Shown here piece after piece: positions 53,689 through 63,067 of a DNA stretch of 64,000 nucleotides. Origin of the DNA: JAEUMD01 sp036768475 (GTDB lineage: Bacteria > Pseudomonadota > Alphaproteobacteria > Rhizobiales > Hyphomicrobiaceae); assembly GCA_036768475.1 (NCBI GenBank), contig DAIPMW010000001.1:186001-250000 (forward strand), given 5' to 3'. The translations under genes and the position numbers were made by a program. Under the pieces are notes generated by a model. The model ran no database searches and was not told the DNA's origin. It saw only the letters and a list, made by a program, of their open reading frames with translations. Every line of letters starts with the position of its first letter. Position 1 is the stretch's first letter.

Positions 53689-56514
53689 TCAGGTGGGCCC
53701 GTCCTGGGCTGGCTCGGCATCCAAAATTCCGGTCAGGACGGTCTCGATCGATTTCTGGCGCACCTCGTTGACGATCTTCTTCGATGTAAGGTCTGTGACA
53801 TAAAAGACGTCGACCGCCTTCTCGCCGAACGTCGTGATGTGTGCCGATGAAATGTCGAGATTGAGATCCGAAATCGCGCTGGTCAGATCGTAGAGCAGGC
53901 CTGGACGATCCCGGCCCGCCACCTCGATCACCGTGAACTGGTCGGACAAGGAATTGTCGATAACAACTTCCGGCGCGACGGAGAACGCCTCGACGCGGCG
54001 CTCGACCGGGCGGCGCTTCGCCAGCAGAGTCTTGAGCCGGGTTTCACCCCTCAACAGTTTCTCAATCGTATTGCCGATACGGCGCGCACGGCGGTCTTCG
54101 TCCTCGTCGTTGGGAAGCTCGCGCTGGAGCAGGAAGGTATCGAGCGCAAAACCGTCGCGCGTGGTTGTGATGTGCGCGCCCAGAATGTTGGCGCCCGACG
54201 CCGCGCACGATCCGGCGAACAGCGAGAGCAGACGCGGGTGGTTCGGTGCGAATACAGTGAGCTCGGTGATCGCGGTGAATTCATCCGTCGTATGGTGCGT
54301 AGCGAGCTTGACGCCGGCCTTTTCGGCATTGGCCACAAGATGTGCATGCTCGATGTGCTGGCGCGTATCGAAACGCATCCAGTAGTCCGGGTAGAACCGC
54401 TCGATGTGCTCGTCAACAAATTTGGCATCAAGATCAGGCAGGCCCGTACGCAATGCCGCCTGCGCCTCCGCGACCTTCTCTGCGCGACCCGATTTGCCAT
54501 AACCACCGGTCAGTACGTCTTCGGTTTCATAATATAGCGTTCGAAGGAGCTGGCCCTTCCAGCCATTCCAGGTATCAGGCCCAACGGCGCGGATATCGGC
54601 GACCGTGAGGAGGAGAAGAAGCTTCAGCCGCTCCAGGCTCTGCACGATCGCAGCGAAATCACGAATGGTCTTTGGATCGGAGATATCCCGGCTCTGTGCA
54701 ATGTTACTCATCGTCAGATGCTGTTCGATGAGCCAGACGACGGTATCGGTTTCGGCCGCCGACAGGCCCAATCGCGGACAAAGATCGCGCGCTATGCGAC
54801 CGCCGACGATCGAATGATCCTCGTTGCGGCCTTTGCCGATGTCGTGCAGGAACGCGGCGACGAAAAGAACGCGACGGTTCTTAATGGTCTTGATGATATC
54901 AGTGGACAGTGGCAACTCGCTCGGGCTGGCGCAGCGTTCTATCTCGGTCAGCTTGCCGACCGTGCGGATCAGATGCTCGTCCACAGTGTAGTGATGATAC
55001 ATATTGAACTGCATCATGCCGACGACCCGGCGGAACGCCGGTATGAAGCGTTCCAGAACACCGGCTTCGCTCATGCGGCGCAAGGTGGCCTCCGGATTGA
55101 CCCGCCCGGTCAGCAGATCGACAAAGATGCGGTTTGCTTCCGGATTGGCCTGCAGCGAATGATTGACGCTCGGCAATGCGCTTCGGATTAGGCGCAAGGC
55201 ATCGGGATGCAGGTAGCTATCGGTGTGCTCTGCCTGCGCAAAAAATCGGATGATATTGACGGGATCGCGCTTGAACACGTCCTTGTCGCGCACATTGATA
55301 CGGTCGTTGTCGATGCGGAAATCGGTCCTCTGGCGTACCTCGCGGCGCGTGCGCCAGGACAGCGGATTGAGCAGGCGGTTGAGGCCCGGGGTGGTCTTGA
55401 GCTGCTGGATCTCAAGCGTATTGCACAGGATCGTGGTCAGATCGCCGACATCCTTTGCAACAAGGAAATAGTGCTTCATGAAACGCTCGACTGTGCGCAA
55501 GCCGCCGTGGCGCTTGTAGCCGAGCCGTTCGGCCATCGCCTCTTGCAGATCGAATGACAAACGCTCGACCGGCCGGCCGGTGAGGAAGTGCAAATAACAG
55601 CGCACGGTCCAAAGAAAATCCTCGCACTTCTCGAACGTGCGAACCTCGTCGGCAGTGAAGATTCCCCGGTCCACCATCGTCTGACCGACACCTTCGTCGA
55701 AGAGATACTTTGAAAGCCAGTGCAAGGTGTGCAGATCACGCAGGCCGCCTTTGCCGTCCTTGATGTTCGGCTCGACGCGGTAGCGGGATTCGCCCGAGCG
55801 CCGGTGCCGTTCGTCGCGCTCCTGCATCTTGGCGTCGATAAAGGCGCGGGCCGTGCCGCGCACGACCTCCGCCCGAAAGCGCTGTTCCAGCTCCTCGAAA
55901 AGCTGGCCGTCTCCCAGAATCATGCGGCTGTCGAGAATTGCCGTGCGGATCGTGAGATCGGCAATCGAGAGCTTGACGCACTGATCGACATTCCGGGTGG
56001 CGTGGCCGACCTTGAAGCCCAGGTCCCACAGAAGATAGAGCATGTATTCAGCGACGCTTTCACCCCAAGGCGTCTGCTTGTAGGGAAGGAGAAACAGGAG
56101 ATCGATATCGGAGCCCGGCGCCAGGAGGCCGCGGCCATAACCGCCGGTCGCAACAATCGCCATGCGTTCGGCATCGGAAGGATTTGTCGCGCGGTAGACG
56201 TGCGCCGTCGTGTAATCGAATATGAGACGGATCAGCTCGTCCTGAAACAGGCACAGGCCGGCGGCGCAGCGGCGTCCGTTGCCGTCTGCATTCAGCCCGG
56301 CCTCGGCAGCGGCACGCGCATCGGCGACAAGGCGCTTCAGACGGTCCAGCACCTGCGGGCGCGCATCCTGGGCGCCCGGCGCGGCGCTGAAAATCGCCGT
56401 CAGCCCGTGGCGCAGCTCCTCGGCCTGGAAGTAGGGCGCGGCTTCGACGGGCTTGTCCATGTCGGCGAGCATAGAGGCTTGATTCCCTGGCGTCAGGCGC
56501 AAACGCGTCACCAT
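53689..56514 (-). CDS. glnD: PII uridylyltransferase / uridylyl-removing enzyme GlnD
   Basis: A 941-residue nitrogen sensor that uridylylates or deuridylylates PII according to glutamine level. The nucleotidyltransferase motif is GGYGRGLLAPGSDIDLLFL (about 120-138), followed by the GlnD linker, the HD domain (FLHDIGKGRNEDHS near 556) and two ACT domains at the C-terminus (about 735-810 and 845-920, the latter DRPGLLYDLTSAISDLNLDI). Full length. Lies 21 bases after mutS on the same strand, the order known in rhizobia. The exact start among three ATGs (56514, 56472, 56460) is unsure. Confidence 0.95.
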   Translation of the reverse strand: MVTRLRLTPGNQASMLADMDKPVEAAPYFQAEELRHGLTAIFSAAPGAQDARPQVLDRLKRLVADARAAAEAGLNADGNGRRCAAGLCLFQDELIRLIFDYTTAHVYRATNPSDAERMAIVATGGYGRGLLAPGSDIDLLFLLPYKQTPWGESVAEYMLYLLWDLGFKVGHATRNVDQCVKLSIADLTIRTAILDSRMILGDGQLFEELEQRFRAEVVRGTARAFIDAKMQERDERHRRSGESRYRVEPNIKDGKGGLRDLHTLHWLSKYLFDEGVGQTMVDRGIFTADEVRTFEKCEDFLWTVRCYLHFLTGRPVERLSFDLQEAMAERLGYKRHGGLRTVERFMKHYFLVAKDVGDLTTILCNTLEIQQLKTTPGLNRLLNPLSWRTRREVRQRTDFRIDNDRINVRDKDVFKRDPVNIIRFFAQAEHTDSYLHPDALRLIRSALPSVNHSLQANPEANRIFVDLLTGRVNPEATLRRMSEAGVLERFIPAFRRVVGMMQFNMYHHYTVDEHLIRTVGKLTEIERCASPSELPLSTDIIKTIKNRRVLFVAAFLHDIGKGRNEDHSIVGGRIARDLCPRLGLSAAETDTVVWLIEQHLTMSNIAQSRDISDPKTIRDFAAIVQSLERLKLLLLLTVADIRAVGPDTWNGWKGQLLRTLYYETEDVLTGGYGKSGRAEKVAEAQAALRTGLPDLDAKFVDEHIERFYPDYWMRFDTRQHIEHAHLVANAEKAGVKLATHHTTDEFTAITELTVFAPNHPRLLSLFAGSCAASGANILGAHITTTRDGFALDTFLLQRELPNDEDEDRRARRIGNTIEKLLRGETRLKTLLAKRRPVERRVEAFSVAPEVVIDNSLSDQFTVIEVAGRDRPGLLYDLTSAISDLNLDISSAHITTFGEKAVDVFYVTDLTSKKIVNEVRQKSIETVLTGILDAEPAQDGPT

Positions 56515-56535
56515 GTCGTCATCAGTGCGGTTGGA

Positions 56536-59370
56536 TCAGGATTTGCGCAACATGTCCTTCAATCGATACAGCTCATCGAGCGCCGCCCGGGGCGTCAGCT
56601 CGTCCACAGCGAGAGCGTGAAGCGCCGTCTCGATCGGCGAGGGCGCTCGCTCATCGGCAAGCGGATTTGTGGGCCGTGCCGCCGCAAACAGCGGCAGGTC
56701 GTCGAGCGCCTCGATGCCGCCGCGACGCGCGTCCGATTTCTCGAGCTGGCGCAGCACCTGCGTGGCGCGCGCGACGACGCTGCGAGGCAGGCCGGCTAAT
56801 TTGGCGACCTGGATGCCGTAGGAACGATCGGCCGCCCCTCTGCGAACCTTGTGCAGGAAGACGATCTCGTCGTGCCACTCTTTCACATCGACGGTGACGT
56901 TGGCGACGCCGGAAAGGCGCCCTTCAAGCGCAGTCAGCTCGTGATAGTGAGTGGCGAACAAGGCGCGGCAGCGCGAAACCTCATGCAGATATTCGACCGT
57001 TGCCCAGGCGATGGAAAGGCCATCGAACGTGGCGGTACCGCGACCGATCTCATCAAGGATGACGAGCGAGCGGTCGGTCGCCTGATTGAGAATGCCCGCC
57101 GTCTCGACCATTTCGACCATGAATGTTGAACGGCCACGCGCGATATCGTCCGACGCGCCGACGCGGGAGAAGAGTCGATCGACGACGCCGATATGGGCCG
57201 AGCGCGCGGGCACATAAGACCCCATCTGGGCGAGCACCGCGATCAACGCGTTCTGACGCAGAAAGGTCGACTTGCCCGCCATGTTGGGGCCGGTAACGAG
57301 CCAGATGCGGGCATCCTCGCCTTCGTCGAAACCGGTCGGCTGTGTCGCCTCCGCAAGACCCAATACGCAGTCGTTCTCGATGAACGGGCCGGCGAGCACC
57401 GCGGCCAGCGCCTGCTCCACCACAGGATGGCGGCCGCCGCGGATCTCGAAAGCTTCGCTCGTGTCGATCTCAGGACGAACGTAGTTCTCACGATGGGCGA
57501 GATCGGACAGCGCGGTCGTCACGTCGAGCTCGGCGAGTGCGGCTGCGATCTCACCGAGCTGCTTCTCGGCGGCAGAGACATCGGCCGCGAGCGCGGTGAA
57601 GACCTCGTGCTCGATGGCAAGCGCGCGCTCGGCCGCCGAAGCGATACGACCCTCGGTCTCGATAAGCTCGTCGGTGGTGAAGCGTACGGCATTGGCCATC
57701 GTCTGGCGGTGCCGGAAGACGGCTGAAAGCGGTTCGGACAGCAGCGGCCTGGCGTTGAGCTGGGTGACCTCGATGAAGTAGCCCAGAATGTTGTTGTGGC
57801 GGACCTTCAATGTCTTGACGCCGGTCTCGTCGCAATAGCGCGCTTCGAGCGCCGCCATCACCTGACGGCTCTGATCGCGCAACGCGATCGCCTCGTCGAG
57901 CTCGTTGGCGTAGCCGGAGCGCACGAAACCGCCATCGCGCTTCAGCTGCGGAAGATCGTCAACGAGTGCAGCGGAAAGGGCGGCGGACAGCGCACCGGCC
58001 GCCAGGCCCAGGCGAGCTGCCATTTCTGCCAACGCGGCCGGCAGCCCCATTGGCCCGGCCCGAGCGATCAGCAGCGTTGCGGCACGCTCGGCCGCCGCCA
58101 ACGCATCGCGGATCGCGCCCAGGTCGCGCGGCCCGCCGCGGCCAAAGGTGAGTCGGGACATTGCGCGGGCGATGTCGGGTGTGCCTTTGAGCGCGGAGCG
58201 CAGATCCTCGCACAAGGTCTGCTCGTCGACGAGATAACCTACGGCATCGAGGCGGGCATGGATCTGCGCGCAGTCGCGCAACGGCGCGCTGAGGCGTGCG
58301 GCCAGTTCGCGCGCACCCGGCCCTGTCACCGTGCGATCAATGGCTGCCAAGAGGCTGCCCTGCTTCTCGCCGGATGAGGAGCGAACCAGCTCGAGGCTCG
58401 AGCGACTTGCGGCGTCGATCACGAGCGCACCGTCCACCCCGGTTCGGCGCGGCGGGCGAAGAACGGGCTGCTTGCCGATCTGAGTGAGTTCCACATACTT
58501 CAGCAGCGCCCCCACAGCGGCCAGTTCGGCTCGCGAGAACGCGCCAAATCCGCCCAGCTCGCTGACGCCCAGGCGGTTCTTCAGCCCACGTTCTCCGGAA
58601 AGCGAGTCGAAATGCGCGACAGGCACGGGCGTCATGGCGGCGCCCGAGATCTCCACCCATTGGCGGAAATCGGGCTCGGCGATGAGGCTTTCCGAACAGA
58701 TCACCTCTCCCGGAGACAAACGAACCAATTCACCAGGAAGGTCGGCGCCGGTCATCTCGCCGACCTCGCACTCACCGGTCGATATGTCGAGCGATGCCAG
58801 CGCCACGACCTGGGCCGACCCGATCACCGGTCCCTCGCCGCCGCCGGGAGCACGGAACACGGCGGTGAGATAGTTGCGTGATTTGTCGTCGAGCAGTGTC
58901 TCCTCGGTCAATGTGCCGGGTGTCACGAGGCGAACGACGTTGCGCTTCACCACCGCCTTCGAGCCGCGCTTCCTCGCCTCGGCCGGATCCTCGAGCTGCT
59001 CGCATACGGCGACACGGTAGCCCTGACGGATCAAGCGTTGCAGATACTCGTCGGCGCGATGGATCGGCACGCCGCACATCTGGATGTCCTCGCCCAGATG
59101 CTTGCCCCGCTTGGTCAATACGATGCCGAGAGCTGCGGAGGCGACGACGGCATCCTCAAAGAACAGCTCGTAGAAATCGCCCATCCGATACCAGAGGAGG
59201 CTGTCAGGGTTGGCGGCCTTGATCTCCAGGTATTGCGCCATGGAGGGTGTAATGTCGGCGGCGGCGCGCTGGCGCAACGCGGCAGGATCGGCGCCGTCAG
59301 CCGTGCTGGACGCAACCGGTGCCGCCACCGCCTCAGCCTTTTCGGTCGTGTGCCCGCGCCGTCGCTTCAT
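56536..59370 (-). CDS. mutS: DNA mismatch repair protein MutS
   Basis: A 944-residue mismatch sensor. The N-terminal domain has MAQYLEIKAANPDSLLWYRMGDFYELF with the mismatch-wedging Phe-x-Glu (FYE). The ATPase has Walker A GPNMAGKSTFLRQ near 695, then VDRLFSRVGASDDIARGRSTFMVEM, SLVILDEIGRGT and ATHYHEL. An N-terminal extension of 40 residues (Ala-rich, MKRRRGHTTEK) precedes the usual start. ATG at 59370 follows GGGGAAGAG. Divergent from the malic enzyme gene. Confidence 0.97.
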   Translation of the reverse strand: MKRRRGHTTEKAEAVAAPVASSTADGADPAALRQRAAADITPSMAQYLEIKAANPDSLLWYRMGDFYELFFEDAVVASAALGIVLTKRGKHLGEDIQMCGVPIHRADEYLQRLIRQGYRVAVCEQLEDPAEARKRGSKAVVKRNVVRLVTPGTLTEETLLDDKSRNYLTAVFRAPGGGEGPVIGSAQVVALASLDISTGECEVGEMTGADLPGELVRLSPGEVICSESLIAEPDFRQWVEISGAAMTPVPVAHFDSLSGERGLKNRLGVSELGGFGAFSRAELAAVGALLKYVELTQIGKQPVLRPPRRTGVDGALVIDAASRSSLELVRSSSGEKQGSLLAAIDRTVTGPGARELAARLSAPLRDCAQIHARLDAVGYLVDEQTLCEDLRSALKGTPDIARAMSRLTFGRGGPRDLGAIRDALAAAERAATLLIARAGPMGLPAALAEMAARLGLAAGALSAALSAALVDDLPQLKRDGGFVRSGYANELDEAIALRDQSRQVMAALEARYCDETGVKTLKVRHNNILGYFIEVTQLNARPLLSEPLSAVFRHRQTMANAVRFTTDELIETEGRIASAAERALAIEHEVFTALAADVSAAEKQLGEIAAALAELDVTTALSDLAHRENYVRPEIDTSEAFEIRGGRHPVVEQALAAVLAGPFIENDCVLGLAEATQPTGFDEGEDARIWLVTGPNMAGKSTFLRQNALIAVLAQMGSYVPARSAHIGVVDRLFSRVGASDDIARGRSTFMVEMVETAGILNQATDRSLVILDEIGRGTATFDGLSIAWATVEYLHEVSRCRALFATHYHELTALEGRLSGVANVTVDVKEWHDEIVFLHKVRRGAADRSYGIQVAKLAGLPRSVVARATQVLRQLEKSDARRGGIEALDDLPLFAAARPTNPLADERAPSPIETALHALAVDELTPRAALDELYRLKDMLRKS

Positions 59371-59640
59371 CTCTTCCCCGGCCCCAAATACCCACGCGGC
59401 CTCTTAACCACACCATGGCCATCACGCATAGCGCGTCGGCGTCCCTCGGGAAACGGCAGCTTGTGGAGGACATGGGACCGCCGCCATCACAGAAAGCGAT
59501 ACTCGACCTAGATCCATGTTGTATACCAGCAGCACAGCCCCTATCGTGCCGGCCGATTTCCGAAAACTCGCCGGCCATGGTGCCACTTGACTTACCAGCC
59601 ACGCGGGTTCCCACGTACCTTCAGAGAACGAATAAGGCAG

Positions 59641-61911
59641 ATGGCCACACGGTTCGCAGAAGCTCGCTTTACCGAGCAGGAAGCCCTTCAATTCCACGCG
59701 CGGGGCAAACCCGGCAAGCTCGAAATCACGCCGACCAAACCATTGACGACGCAGCGCGATCTCTCGCTCGCCTATTCGCCGGGCGTGGCGGTGCCGGTGA
59801 AGGCCATCGCGGAGGATCACTCGAGCGCTTACGACTATACCAACAAGGGCAATCTGGTGGCTGTCGTGTCCAACGGCACTGCGATTCTCGGGCTCGGCAA
59901 TCTCGGCGCGCTTGCCGCCAAGCCGGTGATGGAAGGCAAGGGCGCCCTGTTCAAGCGGTTTGCCGACATCGACGCCATCGACCTCCTGGTCGACACCCAG
60001 GACGTGGACGCATTCGTCAACTGCGTGCGCTATCTCGGGCCCTCGTTCGGGGGCATCAATCTGGAGGACATCAAGTCGCCCGACTGCTTCATCATCGAAC
60101 AGCGGCTGAAGGAGCTTCTGGATATCCCGGTCTTCCACGACGACCAGCACGGAACGGCCATCGTCGTCAGCGCGGCGATACTCAACGGGCTCGAAGTCGC
60201 GGGCAAGAATATCGAAGACGTGAAACTCGCCTGCTCAGGCGCAGGGGCGGCCGCACTCGCCTGCCTCAATCTGCTCGTCAGCCTCGGTATGAAGCGGGAG
60301 AACATCTTTGTCTCCGACATTGCCGGCGTTGTCTACAAGGGCCGCCAGGAGCTGATGGACCAATGGAAGGAGCCGTTCGCGCAGGAGACGGACGCTCGCA
60401 CGCTGGCTGAGATCATCGAGGGCGCAGATATCTTCCTTGGCCTTTCGGCGGGAGGCATCGTCAGCACCGAAATGGTTGAGAGCATGGCGAGGAACCCGCT
60501 GATTTTCGCGATGGCCAACCCGGAGCCGGAGATCACGCCCGAAGACGTGCAGTCTGTACGCGACGACGCGATCATCGCCACCGGCCGCTCGGACTATCCC
60601 AACCAAGTGAATAACGTCCTGTGCTTCCCGTTCATCTTTCGCGGCGCGCTGGACGTGCAGGCCTCGACGATCAACGAGGCGATGAAGGTGGCCGCAGCGC
60701 GCGCACTCGCAGAACTTGCCCGCGCCGCCGTTTCCGATCAGGTCGCATCCGCCTTCCACGGGCTGCGGCCATCGTTCGGCCGCGACTATATCATTCCCGC
60801 ACCTTTCGACGCCCGCATCATCTGGCACATCGCTCCGGCGGTGGCCCGTGCGGCGATGGATTCTGGCGTCGCGCGCAAGCCAATCATCGACATGGATGCC
60901 TACGTGGCGCGGTTGCAGGGGCGGCTCGATCCTCTGGTCGGCTGGCTGCAATCGACGTTCGAGAAGGTGAAGGCCAATCCCAAGCGCGTGATCTTTGCGG
61001 AGGGTGAGGAGCCGGCGGTGATCCGCGCTGCCCAGGCCTTCCTGACGCAGGGCTTCGGGCAGCCAATGCTGATCGGCACGGAAGAACGCGTACGGCAGAA
61101 CTTCAAGGAACTGGGCATCCCGATCAATCCGGCGATCGAGTTCCATGACACGCGCAAGTCGGAATTCGCGGAGGAGTTCACCGACTATCTCTACAAGCGG
61201 TTGCAGCGGCGCGGCTACCTGAGGCGCGATTGCGTGCGCCTCGTCAACAACGAGCGCAACATCTTCGGCGCGCTGATGGTGGCGCACGGCTATGCCGACG
61301 CGATGGTGTCGGGCGTGACACGCAACTTCACATCCGTCTACCGCGACGTGCTGCGGGTGATCGATCCTGCGCCCGGCCGGCACGTGATCGGCGTGACTCT
61401 GGCCATCGTGCGAGGGCGCGCGGTATTGATCGCGGATACCTCGATCCACAACATCCCGACCACAGAGCAGCTCGTCTACATCGCCGAGGAAGCAGCGCGT
61501 GCGGCGCGCAACTTCGGCATGGAGCCGCGTGTCGCCTTCCTCACCTATTCGACGTTCGGGCAGCCACGTGGCGAACGCTCCGACGAGGTGCGCGAGGCGA
61601 TCTCGATCCTCGACGAGAGGCGTGTCGACTTCGAGTACGACGGCGATATGGCGGCCGACGTGGCGCTCAACAAGAATCTGATGAAGCTTTATCCGTTCTG
61701 CCGCCTGTCAGATACGGCGAACGTACTCATCATGCCGGCTTTCCATGCGGCTTCGATCTCGACAAAGATGCTGCGGGAGCTGGGTGGCGCGACGATCATA
61801 GGGCCGCTGCTCGTCGGCCTGAACAAGCCAATCCAGATCTGCTCGCTGGGTGCGCGTGACACCGACATCGTCAACGTCGCTGCGCTCGCGGCCTATGACG
61901 TGAACAGGTAA
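59641..61911 (+). CDS. maeB: Hybrid NADP-type malic enzyme with phosphotransacetylase-like domain (MaeB)
   Basis: A 756-residue enzyme that decarboxylates malate to pyruvate. Residues 1-430 are the malic enzyme part: SLAYSPGVAVPVKAI, FVNCVRYLGPSFGGINLEDIKSP, VFHDDQHGTAIV and the cofactor-binding GAGAAALA. Residues 440-750 are a phosphotransacetylase-like domain (RVIFAEGEEPAVIRAA, GALMVAHGYADAMVSG) that probably serves regulation by acetyl-CoA, not catalysis. This layout is normal for proteobacterial MaeB and rhizobial Dme/Tme. ATG at 59641 follows TAAGGCAG. DME or TME coenzyme preference cannot be read. Confidence 0.95.
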   Translation: MATRFAEARFTEQEALQFHARGKPGKLEITPTKPLTTQRDLSLAYSPGVAVPVKAIAEDHSSAYDYTNKGNLVAVVSNGTAILGLGNLGALAAKPVMEGKGALFKRFADIDAIDLLVDTQDVDAFVNCVRYLGPSFGGINLEDIKSPDCFIIEQRLKELLDIPVFHDDQHGTAIVVSAAILNGLEVAGKNIEDVKLACSGAGAAALACLNLLVSLGMKRENIFVSDIAGVVYKGRQELMDQWKEPFAQETDARTLAEIIEGADIFLGLSAGGIVSTEMVESMARNPLIFAMANPEPEITPEDVQSVRDDAIIATGRSDYPNQVNNVLCFPFIFRGALDVQASTINEAMKVAAARALAELARAAVSDQVASAFHGLRPSFGRDYIIPAPFDARIIWHIAPAVARAAMDSGVARKPIIDMDAYVARLQGRLDPLVGWLQSTFEKVKANPKRVIFAEGEEPAVIRAAQAFLTQGFGQPMLIGTEERVRQNFKELGIPINPAIEFHDTRKSEFAEEFTDYLYKRLQRRGYLRRDCVRLVNNERNIFGALMVAHGYADAMVSGVTRNFTSVYRDVLRVIDPAPGRHVIGVTLAIVRGRAVLIADTSIHNIPTTEQLVYIAEEAARAARNFGMEPRVAFLTYSTFGQPRGERSDEVREAISILDERRVDFEYDGDMAADVALNKNLMKLYPFCRLSDTANVLIMPAFHAASISTKMLRELGGATIIGPLLVGLNKPIQICSLGARDTDIVNVAALAAYDVNR

Positions 61912-61966
61912 AGGGTGACGCTGGGCACTGAGCGTTATGGCGGCGGGGCGGGCGCGCGTTCCCTGC

Positions 61967-62935
61967 TCACCCGTCCTGCGCAATACGGCTCTTGACCTCA
62001 TCGGGCGCGCCGAAGTGCTCGAAGTAGCGCGGGTCGATGTTCTTTACCGGCAGGATTATCAGAACATCGGTCGTGCCGAACTGGTGATCGATCACGGCAC
62101 CGTCGCCGATGAACGCGCCGAGACGGAGATAGCCTTTGATGAGCGGCGGCAGCGCCTTCAACGCAGCCTTGGCATCGATATCGCCCACGGGCAGCAGATC
62201 CATGCTCTGATGGAGATGCGGGTGGGCGGCGCAGCAGCGCCATTCGTCAGGCGCGCGGGCGTTGTGGTGGAGGAAGGATAACGCCATCGCGTGCGCCCTG
62301 GGATCGGTGCCTTCGAAGCTCGCGCAGCCGATCATCACGTCGATGCGCTGCTCGCGCACATAGGTCCACAGGCCATGCCAGAGAAGCTCGAGCGTGCGGC
62401 GATTGCGGTATGACTTCAACACGCATGACCGGCCAACCTCCAGGAATCGAAGCGAGGGGTGGCGCGCCAACATCGGTGCGATGTCGTACTCGCCCTGCGT
62501 GTAGAAGCCGAAGTGTTTCAGCGCTACGTCCTGGCGCAGCAGCCGATAGGTGCCGACGACGAGCGGACGCCGGGTGGCCTGCCACTGCGACGACGCGGCA
62601 CGGTCCACAACAAGCAGGTGATCGCAAATCGCGTCATAGGGATCCTCATCACGACGTCGCAACTCTGCAAGAAAGCTCGGCGTCGCCGACATCTCCTTGT
62701 AGAAGACATCAAAGCGCATGCGCTGCGCCAGCCTCACATCCTTCAGGCTGCTCGCCATGCGAACCTCGAGATCGCCTACCTGGCCATAGACTCGCGGCTC
62801 GGTCTTGCGCTCGTGCAAATAGGACCTAGCCAGCATGCCCAACGGCGCGCGCGGCTCACCCCGTCCGTTGCGAGGCCGCAGGAAGTTGCGCGGGCCGAAG
62901 CGTTCGGAAAACGTGCGGCTGCGCTCAATCGCCAT
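61967..62935 (-). CDS. olsB: L-ornithine N-alpha-acyltransferase OlsB
   Basis: A 322-residue GNAT-like acyltransferase that joins a 3-hydroxyacyl chain from ACP to ornithine, giving lyso-ornithine lipid. Blocks AQRMRFDVFYKEMSATPS, PYDAICDHLLVVDR, VVGTYRLLRQDVA, FLEVGRSCVLKSYRNRRTLELLWHGLW and MIGCASFEGTDP match OlsB throughout. The start at 62935 follows GAGGGAG. Convergent with the malic enzyme gene. In Sinorhizobium olsB also lies near mutS and a malic enzyme gene (from memory). The partner acyltransferase may be the gene at 43184-44098. Confidence 0.93.
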   Translation of the reverse strand: MAIERSRTFSERFGPRNFLRPRNGRGEPRAPLGMLARSYLHERKTEPRVYGQVGDLEVRMASSLKDVRLAQRMRFDVFYKEMSATPSFLAELRRRDEDPYDAICDHLLVVDRAASSQWQATRRPLVVGTYRLLRQDVALKHFGFYTQGEYDIAPMLARHPSLRFLEVGRSCVLKSYRNRRTLELLWHGLWTYVREQRIDVMIGCASFEGTDPRAHAMALSFLHHNARAPDEWRCCAAHPHLHQSMDLLPVGDIDAKAALKALPPLIKGYLRLGAFIGDGAVIDHQFGTTDVLIILPVKNIDPRYFEHFGAPDEVKSRIAQDG

Positions 62936-63067
62936 GATAATGCACTCCCTCGACACGAGGCGTCCGCTCGCGGCCGGCCACTTTCATTCGAGATCAGCTA
63001 TCATGATTCGATGACGGATCTGCGACTGCGGCCTCGCCCGGCATGTCGAGCATAAATCCGCGCGCGC

